Shown here piece by piece: positions 1 to 5,985 of a DNA stretch of 5,985 bases. Source of the stretch: Cytophagaceae bacterium. GTDB taxonomy: Bacteria; Bacteroidota; Bacteroidia; Cytophagales; Spirosomataceae. A program made the translations under genes and the position numbers. The DNA lies in the NCBI GenBank assembly GCA_027485075.1, contig JAIXRT010000065.1, positions 1 to 5,985 of the forward strand, written 5' to 3'. The notes beneath the pieces were generated by a model. That model did no database searches. It saw only the letters and a list, made by a program, of their open reading frames with translations, and was not told the origin of the DNA. Each line of letters opens with the position of its first letter. Position 1 is the first letter of the stretch.

Positions 1-44
1 CTCGATCAATGGGAATTACTGTTTCTGGTGATAAACCGTTCTGA
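1..44 (+). CDS. rplK: 50S ribosomal protein L11, C-terminal end (partial)
   Basis: The frame beginning at base 3 reads RSMGITVSGDKPF and then stops at TGA (42-44). The RSMG(I/L) motif is the conserved end of the L11 C-terminal, 23S rRNA-binding domain, where the family typically reads ARSMG close to the terminus. L11 forms the base of the ribosomal stalk and GTPase-associated centre. Only 13 residues are visible, so the identification rests on this short motif plus the position directly upstream of rplA, which is the standard rplK-rplA order. The gene is cut by the window edge and is not broken. A 37-nt A/T-rich gap follows before rplA, with no terminator, which fits co-transcription. Confidence 0.85.
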   Translation, partial: RSMGITVSGDKPF

Positions 45-81
45 TTTAACCATCAGAAATAAACATTTTAATTAAAAGGTA

Positions 82-780
82 ATGGCAAAACTTACGAAGA
101 AAATAAAGGAAGCCCTTTCTAAATACGATGCAACGCAAGCGTATTCGCTTGAAAAAGCTGCAGAGATTTTGAAAGAAATTTCTTATACTAAATTCGATGC
201 CTCAGTGGATATTGATGTTCGCTTAGGAGTAGACCCCCGCAAAGCGGACCAAATGGTTCGTGGTGTGGTTGCCCTACCTCATGGAACTGGTAAAGACGTA
301 CGTGTACTCGTATTGTGTTCTCCAGATAAAGTAGAGGAAGCAAAAGCAGCCGGCGCAGATCACGTTGGATTAGATGATTACATTGCAAAAATCGAGAGCG
401 GTTGGACCGATATCGACGTAATCATTACAATGCCAACAGTGATGGCGAAATTAGGCCGTTTGGGACGTGTGTTAGGACCTCGCGGTCTGATGCCTAATCC
501 AAAGTCAGGTACTGTAACTTTGGAAGTAGGAAAAGCAGTTAACGAAGTAAAAGCAGGTAAAATCGACTTTAAAGTTGACAAAACCGGTATCATCCATACC
601 TCAATTGGTAAGGTATCTTTCGGAGCTGATAAAATTGTAGATAACGCTTTAGAAGTAATCAACACGTTGATCAAATTAAAGCCATCTTCTGCAAAAGGAA
701 CTTATGTAAAATCGATCAACTTATCATCGACCATGTCTCCGGGCATTATCATCGATAAGGGAACTGTAGCCGGATTGTAA
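82..780 (+). CDS. rplA: 50S ribosomal protein L1
   Basis: The product is ribosomal protein L1 (232 aa, the usual family length of about 230), which binds 23S rRNA helices 76-78 at the mobile L1 stalk and helps release deacylated tRNA from the E site. The L1 signature lies around residues 111-145, with [21 protein letters not shown] followed by NPKSGTV. Domain I is formed by the N-terminal (about 1-67) and C-terminal (about 160-232) segments. The inserted domain II spans about 68-159. The ATG at 82 gives the typical MAKLTKK start and follows an A-rich AAAAGGTA stretch that is only a weak ribosome-binding site. In many bacteria L1 also represses its own operon by binding the mRNA leader upstream of rplK. 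That leader would lie outside this window. The gene ends 2 nt before rplJ, which suggests translational coupling. Confidence 0.98.
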   Translation: MAKLTKKIKEALSKYDATQAYSLEKAAEILKEISYTKFDASVDIDVRLGVDPRKADQMVRGVVALPHGTGKDVRVLVLCSPDKVEEAKAAGADHVGLDDYIAKIESGWTDIDVIITMPTVMAKLGRLGRVLGPRGLMPNPKSGTVTLEVGKAVNEVKAGKIDFKVDKTGIIHTSIGKVSFGADKIVDNALEVINTLIKLKPSSAKGTYVKSINLSSTMSPGIIIDKGTVAGL

Positions 781-782
781 TC

Positions 783-1316
783 ATGACAAGAGAAGAAAAA
801 AATCAGATTATTGATGAGTTGGGCGAAAAGTTCGCAGCAACTCCGTACTTCTACATTGCAAGTACAGCCGGTTTAACTGTAGCTGAAGCAACAGAATTTC
901 GTCGTATGTGTTTTGCGAAGGGTTTGGAATACAAAATCTTCAAAAATACATTAATCGCGAAAGCACTTGCTAAGACAGGTACCGATTATACACCTTTCGA
1001 CGCTGAAGTCTTGACAGGAATGTCTGGAATTATCTTCTCACCAGAAGATGCTAAAATTCCAGCTAAATTGATCAAAGAATTCAAAAAAGCGGCAGGAAAG
1101 GATAAAATTACATTCAAGGGAGCTTCGATCGAAGGTGGCTTATACATTGGCGAAGGTCAATTAGTTGCCCTAGAAAACATCAAGTCGAAAAACGAGATGA
1201 TCGGCGAAGTGATTGGCTTATTGCAATCGCCTGCTAAAAATGTTGTTTCAGCATTACTTAGTGGTGAGAAGAAATTAGCTGGTCTTGTGAAGACATTGTC
1301 TGAGCGTCCTGAATAA
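783..1316 (+). CDS. rplJ: 50S ribosomal protein L10
   Basis: L10 (177 aa, normal length) anchors the L7/L12 dimers to the large subunit next to L11, building the stalk that recruits translational GTPases. The N-terminal RNA-binding domain is recognisable, with TVAEATEFRRMCFAKGLEYKI-type sequence at about 32-52 and the conserved KNTL at 54-57. The C-terminal part (about 135-175, including NEMIGEVIGLLQSPA and a helical SALLSGEKKLAGLVKTL stretch) matches the long helix that carries L7/L12. The ATG at 783 starts only 2 nt after the rplA stop, so the ribosome probably passes directly from one gene to the next. There is no room for the long leader that mediates L10-L7/L12 autoregulation in E. coli. 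Confidence 0.97.
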   Translation: MTREEKNQIIDELGEKFAATPYFYIASTAGLTVAEATEFRRMCFAKGLEYKIFKNTLIAKALAKTGTDYTPFDAEVLTGMSGIIFSPEDAKIPAKLIKEFKKAAGKDKITFKGASIEGGLYIGEGQLVALENIKSKNEMIGEVIGLLQSPAKNVVSALLSGEKKLAGLVKTLSERPE

Positions 1317-1333
1317 TTTTAACACGTTTTACC

Positions 1334-1346
1334 GGAGCGCAGCTCC
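1334..1346 (+). other. Small GC-rich hairpin between rplJ and rplL
   Basis: In the otherwise A/T-rich 68-nt gap, GGAGC (1334-1338) and GCTCC (1342-1346) form a perfect 5-bp stem around a GCA loop. No U-tract follows, so it is not an intrinsic terminator. It could mark an RNA processing or stability site separating the single-copy L10 message from the L7/L12 message, which is needed in several-fold excess. That role is inference. A stem this short can also occur by chance. Confidence 0.35.
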
Positions 1347-1384
1347 AACACATAATTAATTTGTAACAATTAAATTTTAAAAAA

Positions 1385-1771
1385 ATGGCAGATTTAAAAG
1401 CATTCGCTGAGCAATTAGTGAATTTAACTGTAAAAGAAGTAAATGAATTAGCTACTATCCTTAAGGATGAGTACGGTATCGAGCCAGCTGCTGCTGGTGC
1501 TGTTATGGTTGCAGGTCCTGCAGCTGGTGGCGCTGACGGTGGAGACGCTGCTGCTGAGAAATCATCATTCGATGTAATCTTGAAAGCTGCTGGTCCTAAC
1601 AAATTAGCAATCGTTAAATTAGTGAAAGACTTAACTGGTTTAGGTTTGAAAGAAGCTAAAGACGTAGTTGATGCTGCTCCAAAAGCAGTTAAAGAAGGCG
1701 TTTCTAAGGACGAAGCTGAAGGTTTGAAAAAATCTTTAGAAGAAGCTGGTGCTGAAGTTGAAGTTAAGTAA
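1385..1771 (+). CDS. rplL: 50S ribosomal protein L7/L12
   Basis: L7/L12 (128 aa, typical size) is the multicopy flexible stalk protein that recruits and activates EF-Tu, EF-G, IF2 and RF3. Three parts are visible. The N-terminal dimerisation helices that bind L10 occupy about 1-33. An Ala/Gly-rich hinge occupies about 34-58. The globular factor-binding domain occupies about 60-128 and includes [20 protein letters not shown] and the closing [10 protein letters not shown]. The ATG at 1385 follows a run of A residues and gives the usual [10 protein letters not shown] start. Codon use is strongly skewed, with mostly GCT for Ala and GGT for Gly, as expected for a very highly expressed gene. It is the last gene of the operon and is followed by a strong terminator, not by rpoB. 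Confidence 0.98.
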   Translation: MADLKAFAEQLVNLTVKEVNELATILKDEYGIEPAAAGAVMVAGPAAGGADGGDAAAEKSSFDVILKAAGPNKLAIVKLVKDLTGLGLKEAKDVVDAAPKAVKEGVSKDEAEGLKKSLEEAGAEVEVK

Positions 1772-1788
1772 TCACTTACTTGATTTAT

Positions 1789-1821
1789 AAAAAAAGGGAA
1801 TGGCAACATTCCCTTTTTTTT
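1789..1821 (+). terminator. Rho-independent terminator of the rplKAJL operon
   Basis: A run of seven A plus GGGAATG (1789-1802) pairs perfectly with CATTCCC plus seven T (1807-1820), giving up to a 14-bp stem capped by a GCAA (GNRA-type) tetraloop. The descending arm continues as a run of eight T (1814-1821), the classical intrinsic terminator layout. It lies 18 nt after the rplL stop and 33 nt before mutL. The A-tract on the left arm means the structure could also work for transcription coming from the right, although no minus-strand gene ends here. Confidence 0.93.
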
Positions 1822-1853
1822 GCTTTATTTGAACTCTAATTGCCCTTTTACCC

Positions 1854-3698
1854 ATGCACGATTTAATTCAACTCCTTCCCGATGCCATCGCAAATCAAAT
1901 TGCGGCTGGAGAAGTCGTGCAAAGACCCGCTTCTGTCGTCAAAGAACTCATGGAGAACTCCATAGACGCCGGGGCCACCCAAATCCAACTCATCATTAAG
2001 GATGCTGGAAAAGGAATCGTACAAGTCATCGACAACGGTTCTGGCATGTCGGAAACCGATGCACGCATGTGCTTCGAACGCCACGCTACGTCCAAAATCA
2101 AAAAAGCAGAAGACCTATTCCGCATCAAAACCATGGGGTTTCGCGGCGAAGCCATGGCATCTATCGCTTCGGTATCCCAAGTCGAACTAAAAACCCGACG
2201 CCCCAGTGACGAACTCGGCACCCACATCAAAATTGATGGGTCCGTCTTCAAAGCACAGGAAAACATTCAAGCCCCAATCGGGACATCCATTGCCGTCAAA
2301 AACCTGTTTTACAACATACCAGCACGACGCAATTTCCTAAAATCTAACCCAGTTGAAATCCGACATATACTAGACGAATTCCAACGAATCGCCCTAGCTC
2401 ACCCCGAAGTTTCCTTTTCTTTTATCCAAAACGAACAAGAAACCTATGCTCTACCTGCTGAAAAACTAGGGAAACGGATTGTTGACCTGTTCGGAAAAAG
2501 CTACCGCGAGCAACTTGCATCCTGCGAAGAAAACACCAATTATGTATCCATAAAAGGTTACGTAGGGAAACCCGAACACGCAAAAAAAACACGTGGAGAA
2601 CAATTCTTTTTCGTAAATGATCGATTCATCAAGAACTCATACCTCAATCATGCTGTCATGAGCGCCTACGAACGCTTGTTGCCAGATGGAGCTTTCCCCT
2701 TCTATGTATTGTTTCTGAGTATCGATCCCCAGCACATTGATATCAACGTGCACCCAACAAAAACAGAGATTAAATTCGACGACGAACGATCAATTTATGC
2801 AATCATTCAAGCAGCCGTTCGGAAAACACTCTCGATACATAATTTAATTCCCTCACTCGACTTTGATAGTAATGTCAATTTCAACAGCCCCTTTCGGACT
2901 GAAGGACGCGGACAAGAACCTCAATCTGCTTATACCGAATCACCTAAACCCAAGGCTGCGCATGACGCTTGGAAACAACTATACGAAGGTTTACAAAACA
3001 ATATTGACGCTTTTGAACAACAGGCTCCGGCCCAACAAGCCAACTTATTTGCCAGCGGCATAAATTCATTCCACGAATCCACAACGATTCAAAGCAAAGC
3101 AAATGCGTGGGAACGCGGGGCTGAAATCAATAATAAACTGCAATACATTCAAGTATTGAATAAGTATATTATCGTTAGCATGTCCCATGGCGCATTGGTC
3201 ATCGACCAGAAACGAGCCTACCAACGGATTATGTATGATCAATTCATGGAAAATTTGAATCGGAAAAATGGGGCGTCCCAACAAGTCTTATTCCCCCAAT
3301 TGATGACCATTAACCCCGCCGACCAGGTACTCTTGGCTGAAATAGGTGCAGAAATCAATGATTTAGGCTTTCGTTTAGAAACGAATGAGCAAGGACAGAC
3401 ACATATTGTAGGTGTACCAACAGAAATAGGAGATGAAGATGGGCAATCAATCCTAGAAGGCATTTTAGAACAAATTAAACATGCCGCCTCCGATTTAGAC
3501 GTCAAACGATCTGAGAAGATCGCACAATCGATGGCCAATAGATCTGCCATCCGTTTCCAACAACGAGCTCTAAATCAAGAAGAAACAAGGTCTCTTATTG
3601 AACAATTGTTCGCGAGCACGAATCCGAACTTCTCCCCAAATGGAGAAAGTATCAGCCAAATGATGTCAATAGAGTCTTTTGAAGGCTTATTTAGCTAA
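1854..3698 (+). CDS. mutL: DNA mismatch repair protein MutL
   Basis: MutL (614 aa, within the family range of about 600-650) is the ATP-driven matchmaker that links MutS mismatch recognition to strand removal. The GHKL ATPase domain spans about 1-330. It contains NQIAAGEVV (14-22), KELMENSIDAG (30-40) with the catalytic Glu31 and Mg-binding Asn35 equivalents, DNGSGM (60-65), ATSKI (78-82) and GFRGEA (95-100). A variable Q/A/N-rich linker (about 331-420) follows, then the C-terminal dimerisation domain (about 425-614). In that domain the endonuclease motif DQHA(X)2E(X)4E is replaced by DQKRAYQRIMYD (451-462). The Cys-containing ACR and CPHGRP motifs are also unrecognisable, with SMANRSA and SPNGES in the corresponding places. 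Nicking activity is therefore doubtful. The ATG at 1854 gives the typical start ending in IQLLPDAIANQIAAGEVV. No clear Shine-Dalgarno sequence precedes it. The gene is monocistronic here, lies after the rplL terminator, and overlaps convergent proC by 12 bp. Confidence 0.97.
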   Translation: MHDLIQLLPDAIANQIAAGEVVQRPASVVKELMENSIDAGATQIQLIIKDAGKGIVQVIDNGSGMSETDARMCFERHATSKIKKAEDLFRIKTMGFRGEAMASIASVSQVELKTRRPSDELGTHIKIDGSVFKAQENIQAPIGTSIAVKNLFYNIPARRNFLKSNPVEIRHILDEFQRIALAHPEVSFSFIQNEQETYALPAEKLGKRIVDLFGKSYREQLASCEENTNYVSIKGYVGKPEHAKKTRGEQFFFVNDRFIKNSYLNHAVMSAYERLLPDGAFPFYVLFLSIDPQHIDINVHPTKTEIKFDDERSIYAIIQAAVRKTLSIHNLIPSLDFDSNVNFNSPFRTEGRGQEPQSAYTESPKPKAAHDAWKQLYEGLQNNIDAFEQQAPAQQANLFASGINSFHESTTIQSKANAWERGAEINNKLQYIQVLNKYIIVSMSHGALVIDQKRAYQRIMYDQFMENLNRKNGASQQVLFPQLMTINPADQVLLAEIGAEINDLGFRLETNEQGQTHIVGVPTEIGDEDGQSILEGILEQIKHAASDLDVKRSEKIAQSMANRSAIRFQQRALNQEETRSLIEQLFASTNPNFSPNGESISQMMSIESFEGLFS

Positions 3699-4487
3699 CT
3701 CAACCGCACGATCACGCGCAGCATAAATACCCTGTTTCAGGCCTTCTCCCACCAGCTTTTCATGAAATACCCGTAGTGCAGCTTCCGTAGTTCCTCCCTT
3801 GGAAGCTACAGCTTGAATCAATTCATCTAACGTTTTATCACTTGTTTGCATCAAATGATACGAACCTAACATGGTTTGCTTGACCAACAGTGAAGACATC
3901 GCCGGGTCAAACCCCATGGCAATCCCCGCATCAATCATCGATTTAATCAAATAGAAAAAATAAGCAGGACCACTCCCACTCAGACCGGTAACGGCATCTA
4001 ACAATTTTTCATCCTCCAAAAATACCGCACGGCCAGTAGAATTAATTAGATTTTCAACTTTTCGAATATCCGCAAGACCTACCTGCTCCGCCGCCGCAAA
4101 AGCGGTCATCCCCATGCCTAATAGCGCCGGCGTATTCGGCATGGCACGAATCACCAAATCATGCGAAAGACTCGACTGAATTTGAGCGATTGGAATTCCA
4201 GCCATAATCGATAAAACCACTTGACTCTTCTTAATGTATGATTTCAAATCAGATGCAACAGCTGGATAATCCTGAGGCTTAACCGATAAAATAATCAAAT
4301 CAGTCTGCGAAATCTTGCTCGAAATTGTGTCAACCACAATGCCCGATTTCTGCTCTTGTAACTGTACACCACGCTCTTGGTTTTTCTCCACTAAAAGCAA
4401 ATCTGCCTTTTGTACCAAATTGTATTGAATAAAGGAATTAGCAAATGCCATCCCCATATTTCCACAGCCAATGATCGCTACTTTCAT
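3687..4487 (-). CDS. proC: Pyrroline-5-carboxylate reductase
   Basis: The product (266 aa, normal length) catalyses the last step of proline synthesis, reducing 1-pyrroline-5-carboxylate to L-proline with NAD(P)H in the cytoplasm. The N-terminal Rossmann fold starts immediately with AIIGCGNMG (4-12, the GxGxxG dinucleotide site). It continues with ILSVKPQ (66-72) and the conserved MPNTPA (116-121). The C-terminal helical dimerisation and active-site domain carries TGLSGSGPAYFF (167-178) and the P5CR signature ASKGGTTEAAL (228-238). The ATG at 4487 lies 2 nt after the stop of the thioredoxin gene, and the GGGAAA at the end of that gene may serve as its ribosome-binding site. The 3' end overlaps the end of mutL on the opposite strand. 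Confidence 0.97.
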   Translation of the reverse strand: MKVAIIGCGNMGMAFANSFIQYNLVQKADLLLVEKNQERGVQLQEQKSGIVVDTISSKISQTDLIILSVKPQDYPAVASDLKSYIKKSQVVLSIMAGIPIAQIQSSLSHDLVIRAMPNTPALLGMGMTAFAAAEQVGLADIRKVENLINSTGRAVFLEDEKLLDAVTGLSGSGPAYFFYLIKSMIDAGIAMGFDPAMSSLLVKQTMLGSYHLMQTSDKTLDELIQAVASKGGTTEAALRVFHEKLVGEGLKQGIYAARDRAVELAK

Positions 4488-4489
4488 AT

Positions 4490-5602
4490 TTATTTCCCGC
4501 TAAACAAGTTTTCTAAATACTGATTCAATGTCTCGCCACGAAGGCCTTTGGCAATAATCTTCCCTTGTGGATCGACTAAAAAAGTCATCGGAATAGACGA
4601 AACCTGATACGCCTGTGCTGCCACTGAATTCCAATATTGTAAATCTGAAACATGCTTCCAAGTTAGCTGATCTACTTCAATAGCCTTCAACCAAGCTTGT
4701 CGGTCCTTATCCAAACTTACCCCATAAATCTCAAAACCTTTATCCTTATACTTGGCATATGTTTTGATGACATTGGGGTTTTCACGCCGACAAGGCCCAC
4801 ACCAGCTTGCCCAAAAGTCAATCAATACATACTTCCCTCGTAATGAAGACAAAGGCAAAACAGTTCCCTCGGGAGTATTAAGTGCAATTTCTGGAGCTTC
4901 AGAGCCTTCGGCAGCGCCCTTTAGACGATTCAAATTTTCAAGAAATGGCTTTACTTGTGGATGATTAGGGCGTGCTTGTGCAAAACGAGCTCCAATTTCT
5001 TCCAACGTGGCTATTTCAGATTCTGCTGGTAAAAAATTAGTTGCCCATAACGCTACCAAATTTGTCCCCATCTGAGGAATTAATGCCTTGATTTGCTTGA
5101 ATTGCTCTTGCTGTGCTTGTTCAAAGGCTGCCTGAATGCGTGCCTGATCTTTCGGATTCTTCTGAAACTCAGCATTCCATACGGCCACACGTTTCTGCAA
5201 ATTTGATGATAATTCAAGAATTTGATTCATAAACTGAATGTTAGGCGTATTACCTTGGACGCTGAAGGCCCCACTCTTCTCTGGCGTATTGATTCCTTCC
5301 GCTTGAACACTAATTTTCTCTCCCCCTTCCAAGATTAATAATACCTTCTGTGGATTAGCTATGTCAAAGAAATTAACCAAATAAAAACCACCTTGATCCA
5401 GCACTTTTCCTTTAAATACAACTTCCTTTTTCGCATTTGGAAGCAAGGAGTCTATTTTGACGGCTTGTCCACGTCCATTAATAAACTCTAAAAAAATACG
5501 CTTAGAGGGAGCTACTTGATTTGCTTGTACACGAATTTCGTAGTCTTGCGCAAACAGCGCACATGGTCCTAAAAATAAAAGAAAGAAAAAAATCTGTTTC
5601 AT
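4490..5602 (-). CDS. Secreted TlpA/ResA-like thiol:disulfide oxidoreductase with DUF4369-like N-terminus
   Basis: This 370-aa protein begins with a signal peptide (Lys2, hydrophobic core about 4-17, ending ALFAQ near residue 19), so it is probably exported to the periplasm. Cys14 is preceded by Leu-Gly-Pro, a poor lipobox, so cleavage by signal peptidase I is more likely than lipidation. Residues about 20-110 are beta-rich and resemble the DUF4369 domain common in Bacteroidota thioredoxins. Residues about 120-230 are helical and Gln-rich. A TlpA/AhpC-TSA-type thioredoxin domain fills about 233-370. It has the redox motif WCGPC (267-271) within IDFWASWCGPCRRENP and the cis-proline loop SSIPMTF (335-341, Pro338). 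The likely role is to reduce periplasmic disulfides, for example in cytochrome c maturation or stress protection, but the substrate cannot be read from the sequence. It starts 1 nt after gatB and ends 2 nt before proC. Confidence 0.9.
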   Translation of the reverse strand: MKQIFFFLLFLGPCALFAQDYEIRVQANQVAPSKRIFLEFINGRGQAVKIDSLLPNAKKEVVFKGKVLDQGGFYLVNFFDIANPQKVLLILEGGEKISVQAEGINTPEKSGAFSVQGNTPNIQFMNQILELSSNLQKRVAVWNAEFQKNPKDQARIQAAFEQAQQEQFKQIKALIPQMGTNLVALWATNFLPAESEIATLEEIGARFAQARPNHPQVKPFLENLNRLKGAAEGSEAPEIALNTPEGTVLPLSSLRGKYVLIDFWASWCGPCRRENPNVIKTYAKYKDKGFEIYGVSLDKDRQAWLKAIEVDQLTWKHVSDLQYWNSVAAQAYQVSSIPMTFLVDPQGKIIAKGLRGETLNQYLENLFSGK

Positions 5603-5603
5603 G

Positions 5604-5985
5604 TTAGTTTTTATTTAGCGCTTCTGCGACTAACTGATTGACCCGTTTCGGATCCGCAGTACCCTTTGAACGTTTCATAACTTCGCCAATAAACAGTGCG
5701 AGTAAGCCTTTCTTCCCTTGGCGATATTCGTTGACCTTATCTGGATATGCCGCAATGGCAGCTTCTACAAAGGCAGGAAGCTCGTCTCCATTTGAATTTG
5801 CCAGCCAGCCTTGCTTTTCCACAATGACACTCGGTGCCACATCTGGTGATTGCAAGCACAACGGAAATAATTGTTGGGCCGCCAAATTATGTGTTATAGT
5901 TCCTTTTTCGACTAACTCAATGATCTCAGCCAATGTCGCTGGCGCCAACTCAAATTGCTCAATTGTTTTGCCTGAATCATTTAAG
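5604..5985 (-). CDS. gatB: Aspartyl/glutamyl-tRNA(Asn/Gln) amidotransferase subunit B, C-terminal part (partial)
   Basis: The open frame runs to the window edge and shows the last 126 residues. A TTG at 5948 is not the start, because the reading frame continues upstream of it without a stop. The sequence matches the GatB tail (YqeY-like) domain that cradles the tRNA. It has ATLAEIIELVEKGTI (visible residues 16-30), then EKQGWLANSNGDEL (56-69) and YPDKVNEYRQGKKG (80-93). The hallmark FIGEVMKRSKGTADP (98-112) and a closing helix to NKN follow. GatB is usually about 480 aa, so roughly three quarters lie beyond 5985. With GatA and GatC it converts mischarged Glu-tRNA(Gln) or Asp-tRNA(Asn) to the cognate amides using glutamine-derived ammonia. 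It is the first visible gene of the minus-strand cluster, and its promoter is outside the window. Confidence 0.93.
   Translation of the reverse strand, partial: LNDSGKTIEQFELAPATLAEIIELVEKGTITHNLAAQQLFPLCLQSPDVAPSVIVEKQGWLANSNGDELPAFVEAAIAAYPDKVNEYRQGKKGLLALFIGEVMKRSKGTADPKRVNQLVAEALNKN

Noticed and set aside
1353..1364. TTAATTTG-like sequence as a separate promoter for rplL
   Set aside because: It is only a partial match in very A/T-rich DNA, and no upstream partner element is visible.
1258..1809. A 183-codon open frame on the minus strand opposite rplJ and rplL
   Set aside because: It is antisense to two certain ribosomal protein genes. Its Ser/Ala/Pro-rich composition is what results from reading GCT- and GGT-rich rplL codons backwards, and it resembles no known family.
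1824..1831. TTTATTTG as a Bacteroidota -7 promoter element (TAnnTTTG) for mutL
   Set aside because: It has one mismatch at the key A, and no TTTG-type -33 element sits at the proper distance. The region is dominated by the terminator. mutL must have some promoter, but this sequence does not identify it convincingly.
5559..5563. Cys14 of the thioredoxin-like protein as a lipobox cysteine
   Set aside because: The residue before it is Pro, which is unfavourable for lipoprotein signal peptidase, and a good signal peptidase I site near ALFAQ follows.
5946..5948. TTG as the start of a short stand-alone 114-aa protein
   Set aside because: The frame stays open upstream to the window edge with sequence typical of GatB, so this is an internal Leu codon of a truncated gatB.

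Overview
The window looks like core chromosomal DNA from a member of the Bacteroidota. The supporting signs are TlpA-type thioredoxin with a DUF4369-like N-terminal region, a Bacteroidota-style MutL N-terminus, moderate AT richness, and A/T-rich gene starts without strong Shine-Dalgarno sequences. A Cytophagia-like lineage is plausible, but the genus cannot be fixed from the sequence alone. I see no mobile element, CRISPR array, tRNA or rRNA.

Left part (1-1821, + strand): the 3' end of rplK (L11), then complete rplA (L1), rplJ (L10) and rplL (L7/L12). This is the ribosomal stalk operon, and it closes with a strong intrinsic terminator at about 1789-1821. rplA and rplJ are almost fused (2-nt gap), while rplJ and rplL are separated by 68 nt containing a small GC-rich hairpin. 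rpoB, the usual next gene, is absent.

Middle (1854-3698, + strand): a complete mutL, the mismatch-repair ATPase. Its N-terminal GHKL ATPase motifs are intact. Its C-terminal domain carries only degenerate versions of the endonuclease motifs, and a possible sliding-clamp-binding peptide lies in the linker.

Right part (3687-5985, - strand, read right to left): the C-terminal end of gatB (running off the window), then a secreted TlpA/ResA-like thioredoxin, then proC (pyrroline-5-carboxylate reductase). The gaps are 1 and 2 nt, so this is a tight co-transcribed cluster. proC converges on mutL, and the two stop-codon ends overlap by 12 bp.

The left part serves translation (ribosomal stalk and GTPase centre), and gatB also serves translation through tRNA-dependent amidation. 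mutL, the thioredoxin and proC are housekeeping genes with no obvious shared pathway. No previously undescribed system is apparent. The points most worth a second look are the rplL/mutL junction, where rpoBC is missing and the G/C strand bias flips, and the degenerate nuclease motifs in MutL.
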